This document shows, one piece after another, positions 1 to 7,099 of a DNA stretch of 7,099 bases (the stretch's first letter is position 1; each line of letters opens with the position of its first letter). This stretch comes from an uncultured Bacteroidales bacterium (GTDB lineage: Bacteria; Bacteroidota; Bacteroidia; Bacteroidales; P3). Made by a program: the position numbers and the translations under genes. The stretch is taken from NCBI GenBank assembly GCA_905236405.1, contig CAJOQB010000248.1, positions 1 through 7,099 on the forward strand, given 5' to 3'. Under the pieces are notes generated by a model. The model saw nothing but the letters and a program-made list of their open reading frames with translations. It was not told the origin of the DNA and searched no databases.

Positions 1-1426
1 CACCATGGGTACCGCCACTCAATATGTGAAAGTGTATAACCACTACGACGATCCTCTGCTGCTCCGTTCGGTGACATTGGAACAAGGATACAACAGCCGT
101 TTCCGACTCAATGTTGACGGAGACACATCATTGGTAGCTCGCAATGTGGAGATTGCCCCTCATGACAGCATGTTCATCTTTGTTCATGCCAACATCAACC
201 CCAACGCCTCCACCGAGCCATTTTTGGTGACCGACCATATTGTCTTTGACTGGGGCAGCGGCAGTCAAAAGCTATTGCTTACGGCTTATGGCCGCAACGC
301 TGTCTATCACATCCCCGACCATGTGGCTTACGATGCACAAGGCAACGCCTACCCCTATAGCGTCATCGACTGCCAACAATGGAACCACCAACTACCCCAT
401 GTGGTCTATGGCTATGCCGTAGTCGACGAAGGTTGCACCCTTAGCCTTACAGCGGGTGACGAGATATACTTTGGCGACGATGGGCACCTATGGGTGTACA
501 ACGGTGGAACGCTGCATGCCCAAGGCACCTTCGAAACGCCTGTGCTTTTCACCTCCGTTCGACACGACAGCTATTACGATTATCTGGCAGGTCAATGGGG
601 TTATATCTGGCTCTCGGCTGGCAGCAAGGACAACACGATGGACTGGGTGGTGATTGAGAACAGTTTCGTCGGCATCGTGGCCGACACCAATGTGGGCAAT
701 AACCCCACCCTGCAAATCACCAACAGCCGCATTGAGAACTGCTCCTATGCTGGCATCATTGGACAAGGGGCAACTATCGATGGCGACAACCTGCTGGTGG
801 ACAACTGCGGACATGTCACCCTTGCCCTGCAACTCGGTGGCCGCTATACCTTCAGTAACTCCACCTTTGCCAACTACTGGGGCTACCGCGGCAACTACCG
901 CAGCACTCCCAGCGTGGTACTCAACAACTACTATACTGCTCGTGACAGTAGCCTTGTGCTTCGCGACCTACAACAAGCGTTGTTCCGCAACTGCATCATC
1001 TACGGAAGCTATCCCGCCAGCAACACCAAAGGCGAAATATTGTTCGACCTCAACGAGGCTGCCACAGCCAACATCCGTTTCGACCACTGCCTGATTCTTT
1101 CCAAGAAGGCTCAAGACTACGCCCAGTTGGTTTCCACCCTCACCGACTCGGTTCCCCGCTTTGTCGACCCACAAAACCAAGACTACCGATTATTAGACAA
1201 CTCATGTGCCCTCGGAGCAGGAGACCCCTCTTTCGTCTCCATTCATCATGACCTGCTCAACCAACCTCGACCCAACCCTCCTGCTATGGGCTGTTACGAA
1301 TACCAAGACACTGCGTCGATGGCCAAACGGCCCACAATACAACAAAAGTCAAATGACGGACGCCGCACCATCTATGGCGTTCGTCGACCCCTGCTTGATC
1401 AATCCTTCTCATCCAAACGAAGATAA
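1..1426 (+). CDS. Beta-helix (choice-of-anchor Q-like) exported protein with ASH-like domain, 5'-partial
   Basis: This is the 3' part of a Bacteroidota surface or secreted protein of unknown function. The frame is open to the left edge. The first ATG (position 5) is probably an internal Met, because the residues after it (MGTATQYVKVYN) look like the middle of the first strands of an ASH/choice-of-anchor-D type Ig-like domain. Numbering from that Met, the ASH-like domain ends near residue 96 (LLLTAYG). A right-handed parallel beta-helix follows from about residue 135 (VYGYAVVDEG) to 400, with short strand-turn repeats such as GGTLHAQGTFETPVLF, GQWGYIWLSAGSKDNTMDWV and LQITNSRIENCSYAGI. The end resembles the closing motif of choice-of-anchor Q proteins (PAMGCYEY, about 426-433, in place of PDIGAYE). 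A 40-residue basic tail then follows to TAA at 1424-1426. No T9SS C-terminal sorting domain is visible. ruvA begins 6 bases downstream, so co-transcription is likely. The fold call is fairly sure; the substrate and role are unknown. Confidence 0.8.
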   Translation, partial: TMGTATQYVKVYNHYDDPLLLRSVTLEQGYNSRFRLNVDGDTSLVARNVEIAPHDSMFIFVHANINPNASTEPFLVTDHIVFDWGSGSQKLLLTAYGRNAVYHIPDHVAYDAQGNAYPYSVIDCQQWNHQLPHVVYGYAVVDEGCTLSLTAGDEIYFGDDGHLWVYNGGTLHAQGTFETPVLFTSVRHDSYYDYLAGQWGYIWLSAGSKDNTMDWVVIENSFVGIVADTNVGNNPTLQITNSRIENCSYAGIIGQGATIDGDNLLVDNCGHVTLALQLGGRYTFSNSTFANYWGYRGNYRSTPSVVLNNYYTARDSSLVLRDLQQALFRNCIIYGSYPASNTKGEILFDLNEAATANIRFDHCLILSKKAQDYAQLVSTLTDSVPRFVDPQNQDYRLLDNSCALGAGDPSFVSIHHDLLNQPRPNPPAMGCYEYQDTASMAKRPTIQQKSNDGRRTIYGVRRPLLDQSFSSKRR

Positions 1427-1432
1427 ACCATT

Positions 1433-2014
1433 ATGTACGAATATATCCAAGGTCAACTGGCCGAAATCAATCCCAGCTACGCTGTCGTCGACTGTCACGG
1501 AGTGGGGTATTTGATAGAAATCACCGTCAACACCTATTCCCAAATCAAAGACCTGCAACAGGTCAAACTATTGACCCATTATGTTGTTCGCGAAGACGCA
1601 CACCTGCTGTTTGGTTTCTTCGATGCTGCCGAACGCGAGATGTTCCGTCTACTGATAGCCATCAATGGTGTGGGCGTCAACACCGCCCGTGTGATGCTCA
1701 GCTCGCTTACCGTCGACGAACTGCGTGAGGCCGTCGCCACCCAAAACGTGAAGAAGGTGCAGTCGGTCAAAGGCATCGGTGCCAAAGGGGCCCAGCGTAT
1801 CATCCTCGAGCTGCAGGACAAGATAGGCAAAGTGGAGGGCAATGTGTTAAATACTATAAGTACAAGTAATAAAAATGCAGAAGAGGCGTTATCCGCTTTG
1901 ACAATGTTGGGATTCCCCAAAGCCGCTGCCGACAAAGTGCTACAGCAACTGGCCAAGGCCGACCCCAACGCCACCGTCGAGGAACTCATCAAAATGGCCC
2001 TCGCAAAACTGTAA
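1433..2014 (+). CDS. ruvA: Holliday junction branch migration complex subunit RuvA
   Basis: RuvA binds four-way Holliday junctions as a tetramer and positions the RuvB ATPase rings that drive branch migration before RuvC cuts; it acts in cytoplasmic recombinational repair. At 193 residues it is close to the usual length of about 200. Domain I (OB fold, residues 1-63) opens with MYEYIQGQL, has the GVGYLIEI strand, and carries the acidic pin as E54-D55 in VVREDAHLLFGF. Domain II has two helix-hairpin-helix motifs, INGVGVNTA (77-85) and VKGIGAKGAQRIILEL (112-127). A linker rich in Asn and Ser (about 136-148) leads to the UBA-like domain III that contacts RuvB (EEALSALTMLGF, 150-161). The ATG at 1433 gives the canonical N-terminus and sits 6 bases after the previous stop, with an A-rich leader (AGATAAACC), as is common in Bacteroidota, which make little use of Shine-Dalgarno sequences. 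ruvB and ruvC are not in the window. All key residues look intact. Confidence 0.97.
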   Translation: MYEYIQGQLAEINPSYAVVDCHGVGYLIEITVNTYSQIKDLQQVKLLTHYVVREDAHLLFGFFDAAEREMFRLLIAINGVGVNTARVMLSSLTVDELREAVATQNVKKVQSVKGIGAKGAQRIILELQDKIGKVEGNVLNTISTSNKNAEEALSALTMLGFPKAAADKVLQQLAKADPNATVEELIKMALAKL

Positions 2015-2033
2015 CACGCACCATCTATCTGTT
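2015..2033 (+). promoter_or_regulatory. ruvA-sprA gap and translation start region of sprA
   Basis: Only 19 bases separate the ruvA stop (TAA 2012-2014) from the GTG start of sprA. They hold no Shine-Dalgarno-like purine run and no inverted repeat. They are also not notably A-rich, unlike the leader of ruvA. This fits co-transcription and possibly translational re-initiation after ruvA. The GTG is chosen because no ATG, GTG or TTG lies in frame between base 1980 and 2034. The next in-frame ATGs (codons 30 and 48) would remove the signal peptide. Confidence 0.45.
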
Positions 2034-2147
2034 GTGACAAAGCATCGCTTCACATACCGCACCATCCATAGCCAGTACCCATTCCACAGTGTGCTGGCCT
2101 TTGTGTTGCTATGTCTTGCTATGCTCTCCCCCACGCTGTCGCAGGCA
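2034..2147 (+). other. Signal peptide of SprA (SPI type, Q at +1)
   Basis: Residues 1-38 have a long basic and polar n-region (TKHRFTYR, up to about residue 18), a hydrophobic core (VLAFVLLCLAML, 20-31) and a c-region ending SQA. Cleavage after A38 would leave Q39-D40-P41 at the mature N-terminus. A glutamine at +1 fits the published Bacteroidetes 'Q-rule', in which the new N-terminal Gln is cyclised to pyroglutamate. C27 lies inside the hydrophobic core and is not in a lipobox, so a lipoprotein is unlikely. Confidence 0.8.
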
Positions 2148-5100
2148 CAAGACCCCAACTGGAAGCCCTCGAACATGACGGTAACCGTAGAATACGATGC
2201 CACCGACAACAGCTACGTGAAGGTGACTCGAGTGGGCGACATTGTGATAAGCAGGGAATATATGACATTCCAGGAATACCAAGATTACCAGATGGGGCAG
2301 CTCATGCAAAGCTACTGGAATGACAAGTTGAAGAATACCACCAACAACGCCGACCCTGACGGCGGACTGCTGAGCCAAATACCAGGCTACAACGAAATCA
2401 GCCGTAAGATAGAGGCATTGACCAGCACTCGACCCGAAATCAGTGTCAACCCCACCGGTAGTGCCGACCTTAGTTTCGAGATGGTCAACAACTACACAGC
2501 CGACCCTTCGCGCGACCCTTCGCTTCGCAGCAAATGGACTCCCAAGTTCGACGAAAATATCCAACTGGGTGTCAACGCCAAGATTGGTGACTTGTTCGAC
2601 TTCGACATCAACTACAACACCAAAGCCACTTTTGACTTCGAAAACCAAATAAAACTGAAATACGAAGGTAAAGAGGACGATATCCTGCAGCTTTTTGATG
2701 CAGGTGATATATCTTTCCCTCTCAACTCCACACTCATCAAGGGAAGCACCCAGTTGTGGGGATTCCATACCAAACTGAAGTTTGGCAACCTCACCATTGA
2801 CGCTGTCGCCAGCCAAAAGGAGACCAGCACCGAGAACATGCAGGTGCAAGGCGGTGCCACCGCCCAAGAGTTCGAGATTCGTGCCGACGAGTACGAAGAA
2901 AACCGTCACTACTTCATCTCCCAATATTTCCGCGACAACTACAACAAAGCCAACTCCACGCTTCCCGTCATCAATTCCAATATCAAGATTATCCGCATGG
3001 AGGTGTGGCGTACCAATGTAGGTGCCGCCGTCACCAACAACCGCAACATCTTGGCACTTACCGACCTCGGTGAAGCCAACCCCCAATCGGCATACGTTGC
3101 TGGACCTGGCATGGGTAGCGACTCCACCACCATCAAGCCTTCCAACAACGTCAACAATCTCATCATGAGCGGGCCTGCCGGCAATGCCGTCATCAACACC
3201 AGTGCCATCCGCAGCATCGACAATGTCACCAGCTATATGCAGGGCATAGGTATGACAAGCGGTGTAGACTTTGAGAAGGTAGAGAGCGCCCGTCTGCTTA
3301 ACAGCAGCGAGTACACATATAATTCGCGACTCGGTTTCATCTCCCTCTCCCAGCCGCTCAACAGCGACCAGATTCTTGCCGTCGCTTTCCAGTATCAAGT
3401 GGTGGGCGATACCACAGTCTACCAAGTTGGAGAACTGACCTCTGACGGTGTCAACGACCCCAACACGTTGGTGGTCAAACTGCTCAAAGGCACCAACATC
3501 AGTTCTCGCAATGCCCTGTGGAAACTGATGATGAAGAACGTCTACTTCCTTAAGAGCAGCCAGCTCACCCAAGACAACTTCCGTCTCAACGTTCTCTACG
3601 AAAGTCCCGAAAGCGGCGTCGGCATCGGTTTCTTTACAGAAGGACCGCTGCAAGGCACGCCTCTTGTCGAGGTCTTCGGATTGGACCGTATGGATGCCTC
3701 ACAAAACTACTACACTCCCGACGGTGTGTTCGACTGGATGGACAGCGCCGCTTTCAAAGGGGGTACCATCCAAGCCTCCACGGGTCGCATCTTCTTCCCC
3801 TACATCGAGCCTTTCGGCAAAGACCTCCGTCGAATGTTGGGGCCCGAATATGCCGACGACTATTGTTTCGACTCGCTATACACTATGACCCAAACACTCG
3901 CTCAACAGTATGCCGACAAAAACAAATTCTATCTCGAAGGCTACTACATGAGCAGCGTCAGCGGAGAAATCAACCTCGGATACAGCGTCTCTCCCGGCTC
4001 GGTCACTGTCACCGCAGGCGGAATGCCCCTCATCGAGAACGTCGACTACACGGTCGACTACACCATGGGTACGGTGCGTATCATCAACGAGAGTCTCTTG
4101 AGCAGCAACACTCCTATCAGTGTCAGCAGTGAGAACAACACCTTTAGCATGATCACCAAGCGAATGCTCGGACTGCACCTCGACTATGAGATTGACCCCG
4201 ACTTCCATATCGGCGGTACCGTCATGAACCTCCGCGAGAAACCCATGACCACCAAGAACAACTTCGGTGACGAACCCACCAGCAACAGCATCTGGGGCCT
4301 CGATGTCAATTATAAGCACGACGCGCCTTTCATCACCAAGATGGTCGACATGCTCCCTATGTTTTCCACCAAAGAGCCTTCTTCCCTCACCCTGCAGGCC
4401 GAGTTTGCCCAATTCATCCCCAATATGGCCAAAACGGGCAGTGAAGACGGAACATCCTCCTATATCGATGACTTCGAGGGGGCCGAGAGCAGTATCGACC
4501 TCAAACTGCCATCCTCATGGCATCTTGCCTCTACCCCTCAGGACTACTCCTCTGCAATGCCGCTATTCCCCGAATCGGCTCCGGGCTCAGGCTTGCAATA
4601 TGGAATGAACCGAGCACTGATTTCATGGTATAACATCAGCGATATCTTCTATGGCACCAGCGGACTCTCTTCGGGTGCCAATCCTCCCGACAACATCACT
4701 GTAGCCGACCGCAGCAAACCCTATGTACGTCGCATCAGCCAGAAAGAGGTGTTTCCCAACAAAGATGTGGCGTTGGGCAGCGAGAACCATATTACCGAGT
4801 TGAATCTGGCATTCTACCCGAACGAAAGAGGACCCTATAACTACGATGCCGCTCCCTCTGCCTATTCGCAAGGTGTCGATGCCGACGGCCATCTGCAGAA
4901 TCCCGCCTCGCGATGGGGTGGTATCATGCGTCATCTTGACTACACCGACTTCGAGACCCAAAACATCGAGACCATTGAGTTCTGGGTGATGGACCCCTTT
5001 ATGGATCCCGAAACAGGTGAACACAACGACAATCTGCCTGGTGGCAAGTTCTACATCAATCTGGGAGACATCAGCGAAGACATCTTGCGAGACGGCAGGA

Positions 5101-7099
5101 AAGTCTTCGAACAAGGTCTTCCCACAGGCACAGCAGCCACCGATTTCTCCAACTATCCGGTCGACACCACGATATGGGGACGAGTACCCAAAAACCAAAG
5201 CATCGTCTACGCCTATTCCGAAGCCGAGGAGACAAGAAAATACCAGGATGTGGGTTACGACGGACTGGGCAGCTACTATTTAGAGGACGAACAGTCGTTC
5301 TTCTCCGACTACCTTAACACTATCGCAGCCATCCACGGAGTAGGCAGTGCAGCCTATATGCAGGCCCTTGCCGACCCCAGTTCCGATGACTTCCATTATT
5401 ATCTCGGTTCTGATTACGATGCCGCAGACAAAAAGATACTTGACCGTTACAAATACTACAATCATCCCGAAGGCAACAACCGAGCCAGCATAGACAACAC
5501 CGAGAGCTATGCCACCAACGGAAGCATCTATCCCAATGTGGAGGACATCAACCGAGACAATACTCTTAGTGAGAACGAATCTTATTACGAATACGTGGTC
5601 GACCTGCAACCAGACCAAATGATGGTGGGAAAGAACTATATCGTCGACATGCGTGAAGCCAACGACGTGAGTCTACCCGATGGCACCATAGCCCCCATTG
5701 TTCGTTGGTACCAGTTCTCCATCCCCATCCGCGAACCCGACCGTAAGGTAGGCAACATCACTGGATTCCAGAGCATACGATTCATCCGTATGTTCCTGCG
5801 TGACTTCCAACAACCTGTGGTGCTTCGCTTTGCCACACTCGAACTGGTGTATGGCTCTTGGCGAAAATACAGCGAAGACCTGCATCAACCTGGCGACTAT
5901 GCCACCGGCACCGACGCCAACACCTCCTTCACCCTCAGCACCGTCAACATTCAAGAAAACGGCAGTCGCGAGCCTGTACCCTATAATCTCCCTCCAGGAA
6001 TTGAACGCGAACAATGGTACAACGCCAGCAGCAGTTACACTCGTCTTAATGAGCAGGCACTCCAATTCGACCTCACCAACCTCAGCAGCGGAGACGCCCG
6101 TGCCGTCTACCGCAACTCACAGTACGACATGCGCTACTACGGCAAACTGAAGATGTTTGTTCATGCCGAACAGAAATATGCCGACGACTACCTGCAAGAC
6201 GACGATTTAACGCTCTTTGTCCGTTTAGGAAGCGACTTCACCAACAACTACTATGAATATGAGGTGCCACTAAAGCTCACCCCTTGGGGTACCACTTCCG
6301 ACGACCGTCAAGGCATCTGGCCAAAGGAGAACAATGTGGAAATAAACCTCGACCAACTTGTCGACATCAAGACCCATCGAAACAAACTCATACGCGAAGG
6401 CAATTTGGAATACAGCACCACTATGCTATATAGTGAGATAGCCTCCGACGGTCACCGCTACACCGTTCTTGGAACGCCTAACCTTGGGAAGGTGAAGGTC
6501 ATCATGGTGGGTGTTCGCAACCCGAGGAAAGACAATCTCTATGACGGCAACGACATGGAACCCAAGAACGCCATCGTTTGGGTCAACGAGCTCCGCCTTT
6601 CAGACTACTCGCAACGAGGCGGATGGTCGGCTATGGCACTGGCTCGCACCAACCTTGCCGATTTGGGAAATCTCTCCCTCTTCTCCTCCTACACCACTTC
6701 GGGCTTCGGCAACCTCGAAGACCGTCTTACCACTCTTGAACTCATCAACCAGTTCAACATGCAGACCACCTTGCAACTTGAGCTGGGCAAGTTCTTCCCC
6801 GAAGATTGGGGCATGCACATCCCCTTCTATCTCGACCGCAACCGAACCATCGGAAGTCCTGAATACAATCCCCTTGATCCTGACGTCCTTTTGAAAGACG
6901 ACTTGGCCACCTATCAAACCTTGGCCGAACGCGACAGTGTGAAACAGATGACACAACACCGCAAGACCACCACCAACCTAACCCTCACCAACGTCCGAAA
7001 AGAGCGTGTGGGCAAGTCGGCACTCAAGCCCCACTTCTACGACTTCGAGAACTTCTCATTCAGCTACGCCTATGCCGGTGAACGAAACAGCGACGAAGA
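2034..7099 (+). CDS. sprA: T9SS outer membrane translocon Sov/SprA, 3'-partial
   Basis: SprA (Sov in Porphyromonas) is the outer-membrane pore of the type IX secretion system. Known structures show one very large 36-stranded barrel that passes folded cargo with CTD signals and binds PorV and a plug protein. The frame is open to the window edge, giving 1688 codons of an expected 2400-2500. A signal peptide (1-38) precedes Q39. The N-terminal conserved block includes FDFENQIKLKY, GSTQLWGF (237-244), ENRHYFISQYFRDNY (from 289) and EVWRTN (323-328). Next come VDYTVDYTMGTVRI (from 670), YIDDFEGAES (810-819), EFWVMDPF (982-989), GKFYINLGDISEDIL (from 1004), LDRYKYYNHPEGNN (1136-1149), the EF-hand-like loop at 1171-1182 and VWVNELRL (1515-1522). 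These resemble family hallmarks as I remember them. The mature part seen has a single cysteine (C611). The C-terminal barrel strands and the stop codon lie beyond the window. The call is secure; no frameshift or in-frame stop was found. Confidence 0.96.
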   Translation, partial: MTKHRFTYRTIHSQYPFHSVLAFVLLCLAMLSPTLSQAQDPNWKPSNMTVTVEYDATDNSYVKVTRVGDIVISREYMTFQEYQDYQMGQLMQSYWNDKLKNTTNNADPDGGLLSQIPGYNEISRKIEALTSTRPEISVNPTGSADLSFEMVNNYTADPSRDPSLRSKWTPKFDENIQLGVNAKIGDLFDFDINYNTKATFDFENQIKLKYEGKEDDILQLFDAGDISFPLNSTLIKGSTQLWGFHTKLKFGNLTIDAVASQKETSTENMQVQGGATAQEFEIRADEYEENRHYFISQYFRDNYNKANSTLPVINSNIKIIRMEVWRTNVGAAVTNNRNILALTDLGEANPQSAYVAGPGMGSDSTTIKPSNNVNNLIMSGPAGNAVINTSAIRSIDNVTSYMQGIGMTSGVDFEKVESARLLNSSEYTYNSRLGFISLSQPLNSDQILAVAFQYQVVGDTTVYQVGELTSDGVNDPNTLVVKLLKGTNISSRNALWKLMMKNVYFLKSSQLTQDNFRLNVLYESPESGVGIGFFTEGPLQGTPLVEVFGLDRMDASQNYYTPDGVFDWMDSAAFKGGTIQASTGRIFFPYIEPFGKDLRRMLGPEYADDYCFDSLYTMTQTLAQQYADKNKFYLEGYYMSSVSGEINLGYSVSPGSVTVTAGGMPLIENVDYTVDYTMGTVRIINESLLSSNTPISVSSENNTFSMITKRMLGLHLDYEIDPDFHIGGTVMNLREKPMTTKNNFGDEPTSNSIWGLDVNYKHDAPFITKMVDMLPMFSTKEPSSLTLQAEFAQFIPNMAKTGSEDGTSSYIDDFEGAESSIDLKLPSSWHLASTPQDYSSAMPLFPESAPGSGLQYGMNRALISWYNISDIFYGTSGLSSGANPPDNITVADRSKPYVRRISQKEVFPNKDVALGSENHITELNLAFYPNERGPYNYDAAPSAYSQGVDADGHLQNPASRWGGIMRHLDYTDFETQNIETIEFWVMDPFMDPETGEHNDNLPGGKFYINLGDISEDILRDGRKVFEQGLPTGTAATDFSNYPVDTTIWGRVPKNQSIVYAYSEAEETRKYQDVGYDGLGSYYLEDEQSFFSDYLNTIAAIHGVGSAAYMQALADPSSDDFHYYLGSDYDAADKKILDRYKYYNHPEGNNRASIDNTESYATNGSIYPNVEDINRDNTLSENESYYEYVVDLQPDQMMVGKNYIVDMREANDVSLPDGTIAPIVRWYQFSIPIREPDRKVGNITGFQSIRFIRMFLRDFQQPVVLRFATLELVYGSWRKYSEDLHQPGDYATGTDANTSFTLSTVNIQENGSREPVPYNLPPGIEREQWYNASSSYTRLNEQALQFDLTNLSSGDARAVYRNSQYDMRYYGKLKMFVHAEQKYADDYLQDDDLTLFVRLGSDFTNNYYEYEVPLKLTPWGTTSDDRQGIWPKENNVEINLDQLVDIKTHRNKLIREGNLEYSTTMLYSEIASDGHRYTVLGTPNLGKVKVIMVGVRNPRKDNLYDGNDMEPKNAIVWVNELRLSDYSQRGGWSAMALARTNLADLGNLSLFSSYTTSGFGNLEDRLTTLELINQFNMQTTLQLELGKFFPEDWGMHIPFYLDRNRTIGSPEYNPLDPDVLLKDDLATYQTLAERDSVKQMTQHRKTTTNLTLTNVRKERVGKSALKPHFYDFENFSFSYAYAGERNSDE
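2502..2525 (+). repeat. 12-bp imperfect tandem duplication in sprA
   Basis: Two adjacent 12-base units, GACCCTTCGCGC and GACCCTTCGCTT, match at 10 of 12 positions and encode DPSR-DPSL (residues 157-164). The unit is four codons, so the frame is kept. It sits just before the conserved stretch beginning WTPKFDENIQL. It may be a small slippage duplication or chance reuse of preferred codons. Confidence 0.55.
4041..4064 (+). repeat. 12-bp near-perfect tandem repeat in sprA (VDYT-VDYT)
   Basis: GTCGACTACACG is followed directly by GTCGACTACACC, an 11 of 12 match, encoding VDYTVDYT (residues 670-677). The protein motif (VDYTVDY, then MGTVRI) resembles a strand-turn-strand pattern I recall as conserved in SprA homologues. 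The DNA repeat is therefore probably the result of identical codon choice for a conserved motif rather than a recent duplication. Confidence 0.6.
5544..5579 (+). other. EF-hand-like acidic loop in SprA (residues 1171-1182)
   Basis: The 12 residues DINRDNTLSENE match the spacing of an EF-hand or dockerin calcium loop: D at 1, N at 3, D at 5, T at 7, a hydrophobic L at 8 and E at 12. The usual Gly at position 6 is replaced by Asn. Flanking residues (PNVE before, SYYEYVVDL after) suggest strands rather than the helices of a true EF-hand. Metal binding is inferred from spacing alone. Confidence 0.4.

Noticed and set aside
5..7. ATG at position 5 as the true start of the first gene
   Set aside because: The encoded residues begin in the middle of an ASH-like domain with no signal peptide, and the frame is open to the window edge, so the start is almost certainly upstream.
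1206..1514. A + strand open frame overlapping the end of the beta-helix gene and the start of ruvA
   Set aside because: It crosses the well-supported ruvA start and has no recognisable domain. It is mentioned only as a possible trace of a late frameshift, not as a gene.
1841..2033. A Bacteroides-type promoter (TTTG, then TAnnTTTG) for sprA inside the end of ruvA
   Set aside because: The AT-rich patch has no clear TAnnTTTG element at the right distance from a TTTG box, so no promoter was annotated.
2109..3653. A 514-codon open frame on the minus strand, antisense to sprA
   Set aside because: Its codons are exactly aligned with those of sprA, so a stop would need a sense TTA, CTA or TCA codon, and these are rare in this C-ending codon set. 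Sense NNC codons read as GNN on the other strand, giving a protein rich in Val, Asp, Gly and Ala with no recognisable domain.
1..4072. A 12-bp match between 1-12 and 4061-4072 (CACCATGGGTAC)
   Set aside because: A 12-mer shared once within 7 kb is about what chance gives; both copies encode TMGT in unrelated domains.
3876..5198. Further minus-strand open frames of 178 and 191 codons inside sprA
   Set aside because: They share the same codon-aligned antisense register, composition and explanation as the longer antisense frame. The sense strand encodes conserved SprA motifs throughout.

Overview
The window comes from a Bacteroidota genome, most likely order Bacteroidales. Three co-oriented genes fill it: the 3' part of a surface or secreted beta-helix protein, a complete ruvA, and the first roughly two thirds of sprA (sov), the giant outer-membrane translocon of the type IX secretion system (T9SS). 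The T9SS is confined to the Bacteroidota lineage, and ruvA next to sprA/sov is a gene order I recall from several members. Base composition is near half GC, with a strong preference for codons ending in C. I cannot name a genus.

Layout. Bases 1-1426 hold a 5'-truncated ASH-like plus right-handed beta-helix protein. After a 6-base gap comes ruvA (1433-2014). After another 19 bases, sprA begins at a GTG (2034) and runs off the right edge at 7099, giving 1688 complete codons of a protein that usually has about 2400-2500 residues. All genes are on the + strand. The gaps are too short for a terminator or a typical promoter, so one transcript is likely. No RNA genes, mobile elements, CRISPR arrays or minus-strand genes are supported.

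Function. RuvA acts with RuvB on Holliday junctions in the cytoplasm. SprA forms the outer-membrane channel through which T9SS cargo leaves the periplasm. No functional link between the two is evident; the adjacency looks like inherited gene order. The beta-helix protein is probably exported, but its signal peptide would lie left of the window.

Novelty. I found no undescribed system here. The points worth a second look are small: an EF-hand-like 12-residue loop in SprA, a basic tail with shifted codon use on the beta-helix protein, an AT-rich patch exactly at the RuvA domain II-III linker, the GTG start and Q-rule signal peptide of SprA, and several short in-frame repeats in sprA.
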